From contig NC_058518.1 in the NCBI RefSeq assembly GCF_904849725.1, positions 412,989,081 to 413,053,080 on the forward strand: DNA of 64,000 nucleotides, given 5' to 3'. Source of the stretch: Hordeum vulgare subsp. vulgare. Taxonomy: Eukaryota > Streptophyta > Magnoliopsida > Poales > Poaceae. The stretch's first letter is position 1. Each line of letters begins with the position of its first letter. Made by a program: the position numbers and the translations under genes. This document shows positions 34,860 through 47,126 of the stretch, piece by piece. The notes under the pieces were generated by a model, which had not been told where the DNA came from, did not search any database, and saw nothing but the letters and a program-made list of their open reading frames with translations.

Positions 34860-36001
34860 TCACAGTAATGGGTGATCAGCTTTACAGGGAGAGCATGACC
34901 GGCGTAGCTCAATGATCCATCTCCCCCGAGGAGGGCCAACTGATTCTGGAAGAAGTCCACTTAGGGACCTGTTGCCATCATGCGTCCTCTCGGACCATTG
35001 TTGCCAAAGCATACTGATCTGGATTCTTCTGGCCACGCGCAAATGAAATGGCCAAAGATCTTGTCGACCAGTGTGAAGGCTGTCAGTTCTACTCCAACCT
35101 GTCTCACAAACCTGCATCTGCCCTCAAGACAATCCCTCTCATTTGGCCATTTGCTGTCTGGGGCTTAGATATGGTCGAGCCTTTTCGGACAGGTCGGAGT
35201 GGGTTCACACACTTGCTCGTTGCAGTCGAGAAGTTCACCAAATGGATCAAAGCTAAGCCAATCGAGAAGCTCGATACCCGCATAACCATCAAGTTTGTGA
35301 AGGAAATTACATTCTGGTATGGAGTCCCGCGTAGCATCATCACAGACAATGGGTCAAACTTCGACTCAGACGAGTTCAGACGTTTTTGCACTAACCAAGG
35401 TACCCGAGTGGATTATGCATCCGTTGCTCATCCGCAAACCAATGGTCAAGCAGAGCGAGCAAATGGTCTTATCCTACAAGGATTAAAGCCTCGACTCATG
35501 TGATACCTTGAGTATGCCGCAGGCGCTTGGGTGACTGAACTACCTTCTATTCTCTGGGGTCTGAAGACAACACCGAACCGGTCGACTCGGAGAACTCCTT
35601 TCTTCCTGGTCTATGGAGCCGAAGCCGTTCTACCAAGTGACTTGCTTCACAGTTCCCCCCGAGTGGATCTCTATTCAGAAGCTGAAGGAGAGCAAGCACG
35701 TCAAGATGGAGTGCATCTTTTGGAGAAGGAATGCGAGATGATGCTTATTCAATCCACGGATTATCAACATGACCTACGTCGTTTTCATTGAAGGCATGGA
35801 AGGAGTGGAGTGTTTCATGAAGGTGATCTGGTGCTCAAAGTGGATCAACAACGACCTCATAAGTTAGCTCCTGCTTGGGAAGGACCCTTCATCATCACCA
35901 AGGTATTAAACAATGGAGCCTACCGACTCTACAATCTCCAGAAGAGGACTGATGACCCGCGTGCATGGAATGCGGATCTGCTCAAACGTTTTTATGATTG
36001 A
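34860..36001 (+). pseudogene. Tat element integrase (broken)
   Basis: Zinc-binding HHCC remnant near 34950-35090 (CEGCQFYSN), then LDMVEPFRTGRSGFTHLLVA with the first Asp, SIITDNGSNFDSDEF with the second, and QTNGQAERANGLILQ with the Glu. A GPFIITKVLNNGAYRL block precedes the end at LLKRFYD. Stops near 34915, 35501 and 35788 interrupt it. No chromodomain follows, as expected for Tat. Confidence 0.82.
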
Positions 36002-36059
36002 TCACCGGACTATCTGATGTAATAGATGAAGTTTGCTGAATAAAGTTGCTTGTTAAATT

Positions 36060-37100
36060 AATAACCTCTTCGATTTTCGTCGATTCCGGTCGAGTGGCTA
36101 CACGCCCCAATCCTACTCCGAGTGGAGAGAGATCCTCACACTCGGGGGCTTAGCTGCGAACCAGATTCCCCTAAGTTTACAAACTCTTCCGAGTGGATAA
36201 AAACTATTCACTCGGACGCTTAGCTGCGAACCAGTCTTCGCCTAAGTATAAAATAAACTCCAAGTGGAGAGCGATCCTCACACGCGAGGGCTTAGTTGCG
36301 AACAAGATTCTCCTAAGTTAACAAATTCTTCCTAGTGGATAAAAACTATTCACTCGGACTCTTAGCTGTGAACTAGTCTTCGCCTAAGTACAAAATGAAC
36401 TCCGAGTGGAGAGCGATCCTCACACTCGGGGGTTTAGTTGCGAACAAGATTCGCCAGAGTTAACAAATTCTTCCCAGTGGATAAAAACTATTCACTCAGA
36501 CGCTTAGCTGCGAACCAGTCTTCGCCTAAGTACAAAATGAACTCCGAGTGGAGAGCGATCCTCACACTCGGGGGCTTAGTTGCGAATAAGATTCGCCTAA
36601 GTTAACAAATTCTTCCGAGTGGATAAAAACTATTCTCTCGGACGCTTAGCTATGAACCAGTCTTCACCTAAGTACAAAACGTATTCCGAGTGGAGAGTGA
36701 TCATCACACTCGGGGGCTTAGCTGCGAACAAGATTCGCCTAAGTTAACAAACTCTTCCGAGTGGATAAAAAACTATCCACTCGGACGCTTAGCTGCCAAC
36801 CAGTCTTCGCCTAAATACAAGATGTAATCCGAGTGGAGAGCGATCCTCACACTCGGGGGCGTAGCTGCGAAGAAGATTCGCCTAAGTTAACAAACTCTTC
36901 CGAGTGGATAAAAACTATCCACTCAGACGCTTAGCTGCGAACCAGTCTGCGCCTAAGTACAAAATGCACTCCAAGTGGAGACTGATCCTCACACTCGGGG
37001 GCTTAGCTGGACACGATTCGCCTAAGTAAAAATATAGTTCGAGTGGAAAAAAGACTTCACACTCGGAAACTTAGTTGCGAAGAAATCGCCCAAGTCAAAA
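36060..37100 (+). repeat. About 143-bp tandem array, seven copies
   Basis: CACACTCGGGGGCTTAG recurs near 36137, 36277, 36421, 36564, 36709, 36851 and 36993, giving a period of 140-145 bp. Each unit alternates TCCGAGTGGATAAAAACTAT and CCGAGTGGAGAGCGATCCTC half-units. Non-coding, between integrase and the antisense gene. Confidence 0.92.
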
Positions 37101-38194
37101 ACTTTTTTCTGAATGAATAGCAATCTATTCACTCGAAGGAAACCAAGCAAATCTTGCAAATATCAAAAGCACATAGATTCAAAAGAGCTTAACATGGATC
37201 AAAGTTATCTACGCAACCACAAAGTACTCGGGATCAACACCCGAACGAAGTTTAAGCGATACATCAACCACTCGGCATACCGAGGCAAATTTAAATTTTT
37301 TAAGAATAACAATAGTTTTCTCCTCAAGGACCTCCGAGATTTGCTGGCTCGACAAAGGTATCGAGATCGATTCCATCTGCGATGCGAATCGCAGCACTGA
37401 TGAAGGTCTCCATGAAATCCTCGAACTGGAGCTTCTTGGTGTTCGCTACTGGGAGTGTTTTCAGTTTGTCTTCTCTCGCCTCCTTACAATGGACCCTGAC
37501 GAGTGAAAGCGTAACATCAGCTCCGCATCGAGCGGCGGAATTCTTCCACGCTTGGACTCTCTCAGGAACCCGACCCAAGCGGTCCATCACCGCATCCAGA
37601 TCGACGAGGAATGCATCTTCAGGCCACAACTCTTTGTCGATTCCCCCCACAACAGCTCGCCGTCGAGTGAGATATCCTTGAACTTTCACGAGGCGGCAGT
37701 TGATGCGATACATGTTTACGGCCAACTCATCAGGAACAGGAAGCTTGATGGGGTCCAAGTATGGTTCCACCTCGAAGGTCTCTTTCTCGAAGTCCGGACA
37801 GAATTCCGTGGAAGAAGAAAAACGAAGCATCACCGGCATTTCATTCAACGAAAAGTGTAAAAATTCACTTGGCAAAGCGAACATACCAATGAGGGACGCA
37901 AGCATCTTCGCTAGGAAATCTTTTACAAAACTTTCTATGGCGTTTCCCCTCTTTGCCATAGTGTTAAGCTTCTTTGCCCATTCATCTCTTTCCTTCTTCA
38001 TTTTTTTATTTTCTGCCATCAACTTATTAAAGTCCGCAAGCTTCAGTTCATTAACTTCACACTTCTCCTTCAACTTTGCAAGGACTAGATCCTTGTCTTC
38101 CTGCACCTATTTCATTCCATCATACTCCAGTTGTAGTTGGTTCTTCTCAGATTCCATTTGGGTATACTATGATCCAATCTCGCAAGCCTTCTGA

Positions 38195-38545
38195 AAAGCA
38201 TCCGAGTGGAAAAGTAAGTTTCATTCGACACAATTATTTTTCTACTTCCGAGTGGAGAAATACAAGTCATTCGACACAATTATTTTTGTACCTCCGAGTG
38301 GAAAAACACAAGTCATTCGACGCAATTATTTTTCTACTTTCGAGTGGAAAAATACAGGTCATTCGACACAATTATTTTTCTACCTCCAAGTGGAAAAACA
38401 CAAGTCATTCGACGCAATTATTTTTCTAATTCCGAGTGGAAAAAATACAAGTCATTTGACACAATTATTTTTCTACCTCCGAGTGGAAAAACACAAGTCA
38501 TTCGACGCAATTATTTTTCTATTTCTGTGTGAAAACATACAAGTC
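38195..38545. repeat. About 46-bp tandem array, seven copies
   Basis: Units contain CCGAGTGGAAAAACACAAGT and CATTCGACACAATTATTTTT; starts are near 38199, 38251, 38296, 38341, 38387, 38434 and 38480. It lies between putative exons of the antisense gene. The repetitive ORFs over it are products of the repeat. Confidence 0.92.
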
Positions 38546-38559
38546 AGTTGACAGTTGGA

Positions 38560-38960
38560 TTAGCGGCCCTCCGCACCCACCCAAGTTCTTAGGACTACTG
38601 CCCTTCGTAAACGATCGACACTAGTCTTGGGGAGTACACCCAATGGGTGAACTTAGCGTGCCCCCGCTAGATACAAAACTACTCGGCCAGACCAGTTTGC
38701 ACGAGTAGTACATTTACCGATTCTCAATTAGACCATTGCCGAGGCAAGCACACGACAATGGTCTCGGGGACTACACCCAGTGGGTGCACTAAGAGTGCCT
38801 CCACTGGAATACAGAAACACTAGACCAGGTCCGACCTGGCCGAGTCAAAAATAGAGCACACATCTCAACTTCAGATTCCTGTTGATGCAAGCATTGAACA
38901 ACAGTCTCAGGGACTACACCCAGTGGGTTCACTAAGCGTGCCCCCACTTGAGTAAAGACA
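38560..38960. repeat. Degenerate direct repeats in the antisense gene interval
   Basis: Three related blocks carry CTCGGGGACTACACCCAGTG, GGTGCACTAAG.GTGCC and CCACTGGA-type motifs, near 38630, 38760 and 38905. Non-coding, probably intron of the antisense gene. Confidence 0.6.
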
Positions 38961-41647
38961 AACTACTATGCGGAAAACCCCGAGTGGGTGTAAAGCAATA
39001 AAGCAAGATTGACAAGATTGACAACAATCAGTTGGATTGGCAAACGAGATTCCATCGGAAAATAACTTACAGTGGAACTTACTCGGATGTTCGCCTCGAG
39101 TGCCGAGCTGACGTCATACGCCAATTTACTGGCCTCGAACACCTCCTTCGGTCCTTGCATCATCAACTCGGCCCGGACCATGGCCTCTTTGACAGGGCCA
39201 GTCTGCTCCTCTGGGAAGCGATGCATAGAGAATGCAACTGATGAAGAAGTGGGCATCACAACACGGATAGTTTGGGCTACTAGGGGCACACTTTGCATAG
39301 TCGTCACAACAGTTGATCCAGTCAGAGGGGCCATCGCAATAGCACCCGAACTGACTGGAGGAGCATTTGACGTAGGCGTCACATGCATCTCCAGTGCAGA
39401 TGTAACTGGCTCAGCAGGAGTTTGTTCTGTAGCTGTATGTTGAGGCTCTGGATCGTCATCCAAGAAAATAACACCAGCTGAAACAGTGATGGTCAAATCA
39501 GTCCCGATCCAGTATATAAAACGGAGTGAAGCTAATGTTTATAATACCTGGTCGAGGTGCAAGCTGATCCACTACGTCCAGGTCCATACGATCCTCTCCC
39601 ATCTCAACAGGAGTTGACACCGAAGTAGCAGCACTAGCAAACAAATTGCACTAGGTCACCAACAGTTTGAAAAGACACAATGGCGAGATGAAAAGACAAA
39701 CATTCACGCTGAGGCAACTAGCACGGTGATTCTCATTCGCGGCAAAGACTTCCAAAGTTTCAGCGCGTCAGGATTTGGCTGTTTTACAGCCTTCTCCGTG
39801 GAGTCGGTTGCGACGGCTCGGTCCCACTTCACACTTTTGCTGCTGGAAGCGATTGTTTTACTCGGTACAACTGATGGGTCATGGCGTTGCTTAGTTCGTG
39901 GTTCACGACGGGGAGGAGATTGTTCTTCTCCCTCACTGTATTCTGAAGCATCTTTGCTTTCTTCGGTGTCATCCACATAGTCACTGTCGGCACTGTCACC
40001 TTCACTTTCTCCTCCAAGATCAAACTGCTCCCCGTTGGGCACAGGAGAGTGCAGATTTGTCCATTCCTGCAAAGCACAAAGATAACAGAGTCAATCGGAT
40101 GAATATGAAGTCACTCGACGAAGGCATGAATACAATCAGAAAAGATGTAACATACCAACTTCCGCGGCTTATTCTGAGTAGAATATGGCGCGACTCGTTT
40201 GGATCCCTCGGGGTTGTCGTAAGGATCAGTGATGCTTCTGATCCACTGGCTTACTGTACCCTGATCGACTTCCTCTGGATGTGACCGAGTGGAATCTTCA
40301 GAACTAGAGTAATGCCACATGGCATGGTCCCTTTCCTGAAGGGGCTGGATGCGTCGACTGACGAACGTCTCCAGCAGGTCCAAACCAATCAACGCGTTTC
40401 TAACCAAGTTAATCACTTCCCCCGCCAACATCTCCACTTCTGCCTTTTCATCCTCGAATATAGTCAATGTTCTAGTAGCAGTCGGACGATCTAAGGTGAA
40501 AGGGGAAGGCCAATCGACATGTTCGTAGATGCAATATCATTATAGTAGAACCATGACGACTGCCAGTTCCTAATCGATTCAGGGAGGGTCATCGGAGGAT
40601 AAGTACTCCTATTTCTCTCCTGAATCCCTATGCCACCACACAACTGGGTAACATTGGTTTGAGTGTCCCCAGGATTTTCTTTTTTCATTGTTTGAGATCG
40701 GGTAGTAAATATTTTCTTGAACAACCCCCAATGAAAAGGGCAGCCCAAGAAACACTCACACCGAGTGATGAAAGTGGAAAGATATGCAACAGTGTTGGGA
40801 GGAAGATGATGGAGTTGAATCCCAAAATTGAAGAGGAAGCCGCGAAAGAAAGGGTGTGGAGGTAGAGAAAAACCTCGCTCGACATGAGCGACGAGGAGGA
40901 CCCATTCCCTCTCATGAGGTGCTAGCTCAAGATCCTCCCCTGGCATTCTCCATGATTTCTCCGCCACCATCCCGTGTTCAAGGAGATCCAAGACATCCTC
41001 CTTCGTCACGGTGGACGGGAGAAAATCTCTCTATATCCACCGTGGCGGCACTGCGGTCCGACCAGTTTTTCTCCCCTTGCCGCCCTTCTTGGTGCACTCA
41101 AGCTTGGAGGTCTTGCCTTTCGTCATGGCTGCGGTTGTGCGGGGAATATTGAACAAGGCTGGTGAGACAAAGGAGGAGGAGAAACAAGAAAAGACGAAGG
41201 CGCAGACGTAACCCTAGCCACGACTGCATTTATATAAGCGACCGACTTAGTCACCGACTGGTGGGACCTCCAGATCTCAACATATCCTGATATTAATGGA
41301 GACGTGACGCATGGCGATGATGACGATGCAATAATCGAGGCATCGTTGCTCCACTTGTCTGACAGTTGCGTCATCACCGCGAGGCGTGTCGAAACCAAAA
41401 TTTTGAATCCCGTAAGATCCTGACCTGCCGCAGTGATCAGTCATATCAAAAGATCCCTACAGTCACTCGGAGTAAGCCCAAGCATATGAAATCACTCGGG
41501 AAAACTTCGTAACAGAATCGATCAAGGCGAATGACGAAGATTTCAGTCGATCCAAAGTTTTGTCAATTCCAAGAAAAGGACCAAGATCAGAACGACTCGA
41601 CAAGAACTCACGTTGACCCCTTCATCACTCGAACCCTGAAGGACTAA

Positions 41648-42224
41648 TGATGGGGATATGTACCTAGGGTAGGGTCATAGGCCTGACCTAAATTTCCTAC
41701 CCAAGGGCACCTCATTATTAGGCCAAGGGTCAGACAGAAGATTCCGATTGGATGAGGATGGTGCTTAGAAGTAACTCGGTACGAAAACACTCGGATTATA
41801 TTTACATCCACTCGACAAGCCATGTACACTCGGAAGGATTCCAGTCGGTATAGAAGACCAGAAGCCACCCACGAGGGCCAACAAACACACATTCAACCAA
41901 TGGTCTTTAGTAGAATTTATTACCCACTTACGTTATCAGTAACGTATATCTTTAAATCATATTGATCGAGCCCCTAGATGTTGAGGTATTGATGAGATGT
42001 GATGCACTCTATATAAGACACTCCTCCCCTCTGACACAAGGGTTCGCACCCCCTGTATTACACAAAACACACCACAAGAGCTCCCGAGCACCTGAGATGT
42101 AGGGCTGTTACCTCCAAGAGAGGGGCCTGAACACATACATCTTGCGTACAATCTTGCTGTAGCAGGGACTCTGCCCTCTCCATTCGTACCCTACACCTCT
42201 ACTGTCAGGTTTATTCCCACGACA
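41648..42224 (+). repeat. 3' LTR of the Tat element
   Basis: 577 bp from TGATGGGGATATG to TTCCCACGACA. A TATATAAG box is at 42010-42017. It is followed by unrelated GC-rich sequence at 42225. The stretch 41160-41647 before it holds non-coding leader or UTR with several CTCGG motifs. Confidence 0.88.
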
Positions 42225-42680
42225 CCCGTGGTGCTGCGCTGCCACTTCAACCAGCACAGCCCGCACCGGCGGGACAGACGACGAAGGCGCAGGCAAGTGC
42301 GCTATGGAACACGGCGTTCCCATGGCCGGCCCTACGCCTACGCTGGTCGACCTCACCGGCCCCGACGATGCTGACGACGCCTAGGGGTGCCTCATAGTTT
42401 TAGGATTTCTTATGTTTAATTAATGTAATGCGGACATGTGGACTCTCGTAGGGCTTCATGGCCGGCCTTTAATGTTTAATTATGCATGTTTAATATTTTC
42501 ACAAATACTTTATATATATTTTTTCGCATGCTGGTAAAAATTGCTCGGGCCAGCGTTGGGCGCATGCGCCGACCCAAACGCCGAAGCGGACATTCGTGTT
42601 TGCTGGGCCGACCCAAACGGACAAAAAGCGGACAAAATCGCCATCCGTTTGGATTGGCCCATTGGAGTTGCCCTGAGTCA
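42225..42680 (+). mobile_element. Possible 3' remnant of a PIF/Harbinger element
   Basis: A short open end, MAGPTPTLVDLTGPDDADDA, runs to a TAG, then AT-rich sequence, then CGACCCAAACGCCGAAGCGG and GGCCCATTGGAGTTGCCC. The ending resembles the GGGCAACTCCAATGGGCC-type termini I recall from Triticeae Harbinger elements. No transposase is present and the left end is missing. Confidence 0.35.
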
Positions 42681-42935
42681 GCTGGCTATAAGAAATAAAC
42701 TAGTATATTTTTGCTTAGTTGGAGGAAAGGAAAGAGGAGAGAGAAGGTAAGGGGACTCTTAGTTAAGAGCCAGCTCTAGCACGTGCTCCTAAGCATTTTA
42801 TGAGAATGAAAGGTGGGCCATATAATAAAAAAATAGTATACTTTTCTAATCAACTATTGTACATGTTGTCTATAAGATGGCCTATAGATGACATGACGAT
42901 GAGTTATAGCCAGCAGGTGGCTATACTATTAACCA
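42681..42935. mobile_element. MITE-like AT-rich segment
   Basis: CAGCTGGCTATAAG near the left end and TTATAGCCAGCAG near the right end form imperfect inverted repeats around about 220 bp of non-coding AT-rich DNA. No clear target duplication was established. Confidence 0.4.
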
Positions 42936-43111
42936 TGTTGTGAGTGAGCCGGCTCCGCCCCCGACGACCGGGCCCCCGCCGACGATGCGTTGGCGCCTGC
43001 GGACACCCTCCATGCTACCCTTGTTGCTGCCTCCCATTCCATGCCTCCACCTCCGCCGCCACTTGTGGTACCGGTTGCCGTCCCCACGAGAGCTACAGTG
43101 CTGATGCGGGC
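42936..43111 (+). pseudogene. DUF4283-like reading frame, segment 1
   Basis: Pro/Ala-rich coding-like text (ADTLHATLVAASHSMPPPPP) leads to a GATGCGGGC duplication at 43103-43111, where the MULE is inserted. Removing the MULE and one duplication joins it in frame to 48115. Start not identified. Confidence 0.5.
43103..43111. repeat. MULE target-site duplication (left)
   Basis: GATGCGGGC; the right copy at 48106-48114 is GCTGCGGGC. Eight of nine bases match, and 9 bp is the usual Mutator duplication size. Confidence 0.82.
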
Positions 43112-43237
43112 GGAAAAAGTCCATTTTAAACCATGAACTGATAGTGCCTCGGTGAATCGAACCCTGAACTCCAAATCCCCGTCGTTTGTGCCCTGAACTC
43201 TTAGATCCCGGTCTAAATCTAACCTTGGCAGCGTTCC
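43112..43237 (+). repeat. MULE left terminal inverted repeat
   Basis: Pairs with the reverse complement of 47981-48105 over about 125 bp with roughly a dozen differences by eye. Confidence 0.9.
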
Positions 43238-43641
43238 CAAACGGGTATTGCCGACGTGGCAGGGATTGCCGGGATGGGTCCATGCGCCTGGGTTGATAAT
43301 AGTGGGCCGGCCCAGTTCAGCCCCTGTCCCCTGCTTCGTTTCCTTCTCTCCCTGTCCCCTGCTCTTTCTCCTCCTCTCGACGACGACAATGGCGACAGGC
43401 GGTTGATCGGCGACGTAGCGACGGTTGTGACGACTTGAGGACGCGTCGCACAAGCAGGTACTCCTCTCGATGACCTCCTCCCGTGGTAGTAGTAGTTCCT
43501 GGTTGTTCCCGCATTAGGGTTAGGGTTTTTAGGTTCGAGTTTGGGGACGACATTGGTGGCAGAAAAGTTGCGATTTTTGTTGAGAGGAATAGGTTGGTAT
43601 GCTTGATTTTGACTCCATTGTGTGTTTATTTCAGTTTAATC

Positions 43642-46600
43642 ATGGACCTGACAGAGATTTTGAACGTTCGATTTCATATTGGAGGGGAGTTCATGCGCAT
43701 TGGTCCAAATATGGACTATGTTGGGGGAGAAGAAGCAATGTCAGAGATTGAGAGGGATAAATTGTCTCTGCAGGAAGTGAAAGGTTTTTTGCAAGATCAT
43801 ACTCAATATAAGGAATTGATGAAGTTTATTTTTTGCTTCCTGGGAAAGACCTTATCAATGTATTGGTGTTCCTGTATGATCATAGTGGCTGTGTTAAGAT
43901 GGTTGATTATATTTGTGTTGGAGGAGTTGCAGATGTGTATGTGGAGTATCATGGAGAGGAAGATAATGACAGCAGCATTGGGAGTGATTATGAGGATGAA
44001 ATTATAGAGGAGAGTGATAACTGCAGTGGTGATGAACCTGATGAAGTGATAACTGCTGTTGAACCTGCTGAATCTGACACTGATGTTCTGATTCCAGATG
44101 AAACTGGTGTGATCACACAGAGGCATTGTAGTCCTATGAAGCAGAGAAGAAGCAGTATAGGACAAGTAGGTGTTGATCATGATGAAATGAGAATAATTGA
44201 AGGTTCTTTTTCTTAGGTTTTGGATCCTACTCAAGTTGATCATGATGAAATGGCATTAACTAAACATGCTGATAAACATAATTCAGACTCTGATTCTGAT
44301 TCTGACAATGACAGTGAATACATTGGTCACACTGATGACAGTGGGGAGGATTGAGAAGTTGTGGAACTGAGGAGACATGCTAGGAAGTTTAAGAAAAGGA
44401 TGAGGGACATTAGAAGCTGGATTGGAAGAGATGCAACAGGTCCAGTGCCAACTGATCTGATAGCCAACTTGGAGGAACAAATTGAAAAAGAAGAAATGGA
44501 CTGGAATTATGATTCATCTAATGAATACTATAGCTATGATGAAGATTCAGATGGTCATATAAGGAGGAGGAAGACTACATTCCCAAGATACAACCCCAAA
44601 AGTGAAGTACCACATTTTGCTTTGACAATGGTCTTTAGAAGCAAGAACCAGTTGTGCAAAGCTCTGAGAAGATATGGATTAGTCACAAAGAGGAGCATCC
44701 TATTTATGAAATCCGAGTCTGACAGAGTAAGAGCAAAATGTGGATGGCCTGGCTGCCCATGGCTTATATATGCAGACAAGAGATCAACTACTTCAAGGTT
44801 TCAAGTGATAACATTCAATTATGATCACCAATGTGCACAGAATGGATGCAACAAACTGGTTACTGCAAAGGTGATTGCACAGAGGTATGAGCACTTCATA
44901 TTGGCAAATCCTATGTGGAAAATTGATAGCATGAAAGCAACTGTTCTGCAAGATATGTTTACTGATGTCTCCACTGCAAAGTGCAAGCATGCAAAGAAAA
45001 TTGTGATGGACAAACTGTTGTGTGGGATGAGTAATGAATACACCAGGGTGTTTGATTATCAACTTGAGCTGCTAAGGAGCAACCCTGGAAGCACAGTGGC
45101 TGTTTGCATGGATCCCACAATTATGGAGAAAAGTGTGTTCCAAAGCTTCTATGTCTGCTTTAATGCAATGAAACAAGGATCCAAAGCTGGTTGCAGAAAG
45201 GTAATAGGCCTTGATGGGTGTTTCTTCAAAGGTGCAGTGAAGGGTGAGCTGTTGGCAGAGATGCCAACAACCAAATGTATCCTCTTGCATGGGCTGTTGT
45301 TGAGCATGAAACAAATATAACCTGGAAGTGGTTTGTTGGGCTGCTCATTAAGGACTTGGAGATTATCAATAATGGTGCTGGTTGGGTTATAATCTCTGAT
45401 CAACAAAAGGGCCTAATAAATGTAGTGAAGGATTACATGCCTGAAGCAGAGCATAGAATGTGTGCTAGGCACATTTATGCTAATTGGAGGAAGAAACATA
45501 GAGATCATGAGTGGCAAAAGAGATTTTGGGCAATTGCCAAGGCTTCAAATAGGCAAAATTTTAACTACTACAAGGCAAAGCTTGCGCAACTGACACCTGA
45601 GGGGGCAAAAGATATCATGAGAACTAAGCCAGGGACTGGGCAAGGGCATTTTTTCAAATTGGGTCAAACTGTGAGTCAGTTGATAACAACCTTTGTAAGT
45701 CATTTAATCATACAATAATTGATGCTAGGTTTTATCCTATTATATCACTGAATGAAAGAATTAGGAAGAAATTACTAGTGAGAATTCAAGAATAAAGAGA
45801 GAAGGGTGAGAAGATGACAGGAAAAATATGCCCTGCTATATTCAAGAAGCTCAAGAAAAGCATAGCAAGGACACAATATATGGATGTGCTTTGGAATGGA
45901 GAAGATGGTTTTGAAGTGAAGCAAGTTAATGGGAGATGAAGGCAATATACGGTGAACCTAGATAAGTGGACATGCTCTTGTGGATACTTCCAGCTGGCAG
46001 GGCTTCCATGCCACCATGCAATTAGTGCCATCTACAGGTGCCACAAAAGTATTGAGGATTTCATTGCTCCTTGCTATTTTGTTGAAGTGTTCAACAAAAT
46101 TTATCAGCATTGCTTGCAGCCAGTTGAGGGTGAGGAGATGTGGCTAGTGTCACCCAATCCTAGGCCAGTGCCTCCTGAATATGTTAGGTTGCCAGGAAAA
46201 GAAAAGAAAGGAAGGCCTAGCAGAAATGATAGGAGAAGAGAAGAAACTGAGCAACCTAAGGGAAAGAAAATGAGCAAACATGGCACAATTATCAAATGCT
46301 CATTGTGTGGTACTACTGAACACAACAAGTCAAGTTGTAAGCAGAATCCAGAGAGAGGCAAGAAGAAGAATGCACATCTTTCTAAGAAAAAGAATCAAGA
46401 TGAGGTATTTTTTTGTTCATCTCTCCTTACTACATTTAAAGTGGTTTCTTCACACTTATCCTAACTTGCCAAAAAATGGCAACAAACCAAAGGAACATGT
46501 GCTGCTGCTGGCTCATCTGCTGCTGCTGGCTCATCTGCTGCTGCTAGCTCATCTGGTGCTCCAAGAAACAGGTTTAAACCTCCAAGAAAGAGGTCTGCTA

Positions 46601-46737
46601 CTGGCTCATCTGCTTCTCCTGGCTCATCTGATGCATCTACTACAAGAGGGACAGGATCTCGAGATATAAGGGGTAGAAAAAGGGCTGTTGAGACATTTCC
46701 AACCTATCAGTATTTCACCTGCAGTGGAAATTACTAG
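43642..46737 (+). pseudogene. MULE transposase (MuDR type, SWIM and CCHC zinc fingers), broken
   Basis: Starts at ATG 43642 (MDLTEILNVRFHIGGEFM). An acidic N-terminal region is followed by the MuDR DNA-binding domain (FRSKNQLCKALRRYGLVTKR). The catalytic region has D in VIGLDGCFFKG, D in WVIISDQQKG and AEHRMCARHIYANWRKKH. Then come a SWIM finger (WTCSCGYFQLAGLPCHHAIS) and a CCHC-like knuckle (CSLCGTTEHNKSSC), and a Ala/Ser-rich tail to 46737. Lesions: frameshift near 43830, stops at about 44214 and 44352, frameshift near 45265, a frame change near 45672, stops near 45793 and 45937, and a frame change near 46460. It cuts MULE termini in intact relatives. Confidence 0.88.
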
Positions 46738-47126
46738 TCATTGATCAAAGTTGATCATTTGCAGTGAGAATTCGTAGTCACTGATCAAAGTTGATCATTT
46801 GCAGTGGAAACTACTAGTGGAAACTACTTTTGTTGATGTTGGAATGCTTGAAACATTTCTGATGTAATGTTCATGTTGCAAACATATCTTTTGTTGATCA
46901 TATTGCAAACATATCAGTGGTAGTGCTGAATGATAACTAAATGAAAGTGTTGAAAGGAGTTGCTATCATAAGTAATTACTACTAATTTCACTGCTATTTC
47001 ATTCAGTACACACAACTGTCAGTAGATACAGCAATACCATTTGCAGCATTTGCAGCTAGGGTTTGGGATAGACTTAACTTGCCAAAAGACAACTAATACA
47101 TTGCATTCAACTGTCAGTAAACAATC
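46738..47126. other. 3' intergenic stretch of the MULE
   Basis: Between the convergent genes. It holds two near-identical 60-bp stretches (GATCAAAGTTGATCATTTGC twice, about 46742-46810), probably 3' UTR sequence. Nothing else seen. Confidence 0.6.

Larger units (their letters stand above)
37324..41152 (-). pseudogene. Antisense multi-exon gene of the Tat element (putative 'gypsy type transposon' domain)
   Basis: Runs against the polyprotein. The first part (about 41152-40491) carries FRGFLFNFGIQLHHLPPNTV and ITRCECFLGCPFHWGLFKK, matching my memory of the Pfam 'putative gypsy type transposon' domain (PF04195). Further open blocks at 40111-40467, 39704-40072 (acidic, Ser-rich), 38966-39496 and 37324-38106 (EKCEVNELKLADFNKLMAEN coiled coil) follow on the same strand and look like exons. 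Antisense extra ORFs are reported in Tat elements; their role is unknown. The reading has internal stops near 41010, so I call it a probable pseudogene, though introns could explain some breaks. Confidence 0.62.
29580..42224 (+). mobile_element. Tat-type Ty3/gypsy element with antisense gene (degenerate)
   Basis: Plus-strand order: truncated 5' LTR, PBS, gag, protease, RT, RNase H, a second RNase H-like domain, integrase, tandem array, antisense gene, 3' LTR. The doubled RNase H and the long 3' region with an antisense gene are marks of the Tat lineage. Every coding segment carries stops. The motif CCGAGTGG/CCACTCGG is scattered through it, densest after the integrase. TSDs cannot be checked because the 5' LTR is truncated. 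Confidence 0.85.

Noticed and set aside
36060..37100. Regular repeat array as CRISPR-like
   Set aside because: Units are about 143 bp with no variable spacers, in a plant retrotransposon.
38076..38551. ORFs of repeating Phe/Lys/Ser peptides
   Set aside because: Products of the 46-bp tandem array read in several frames.
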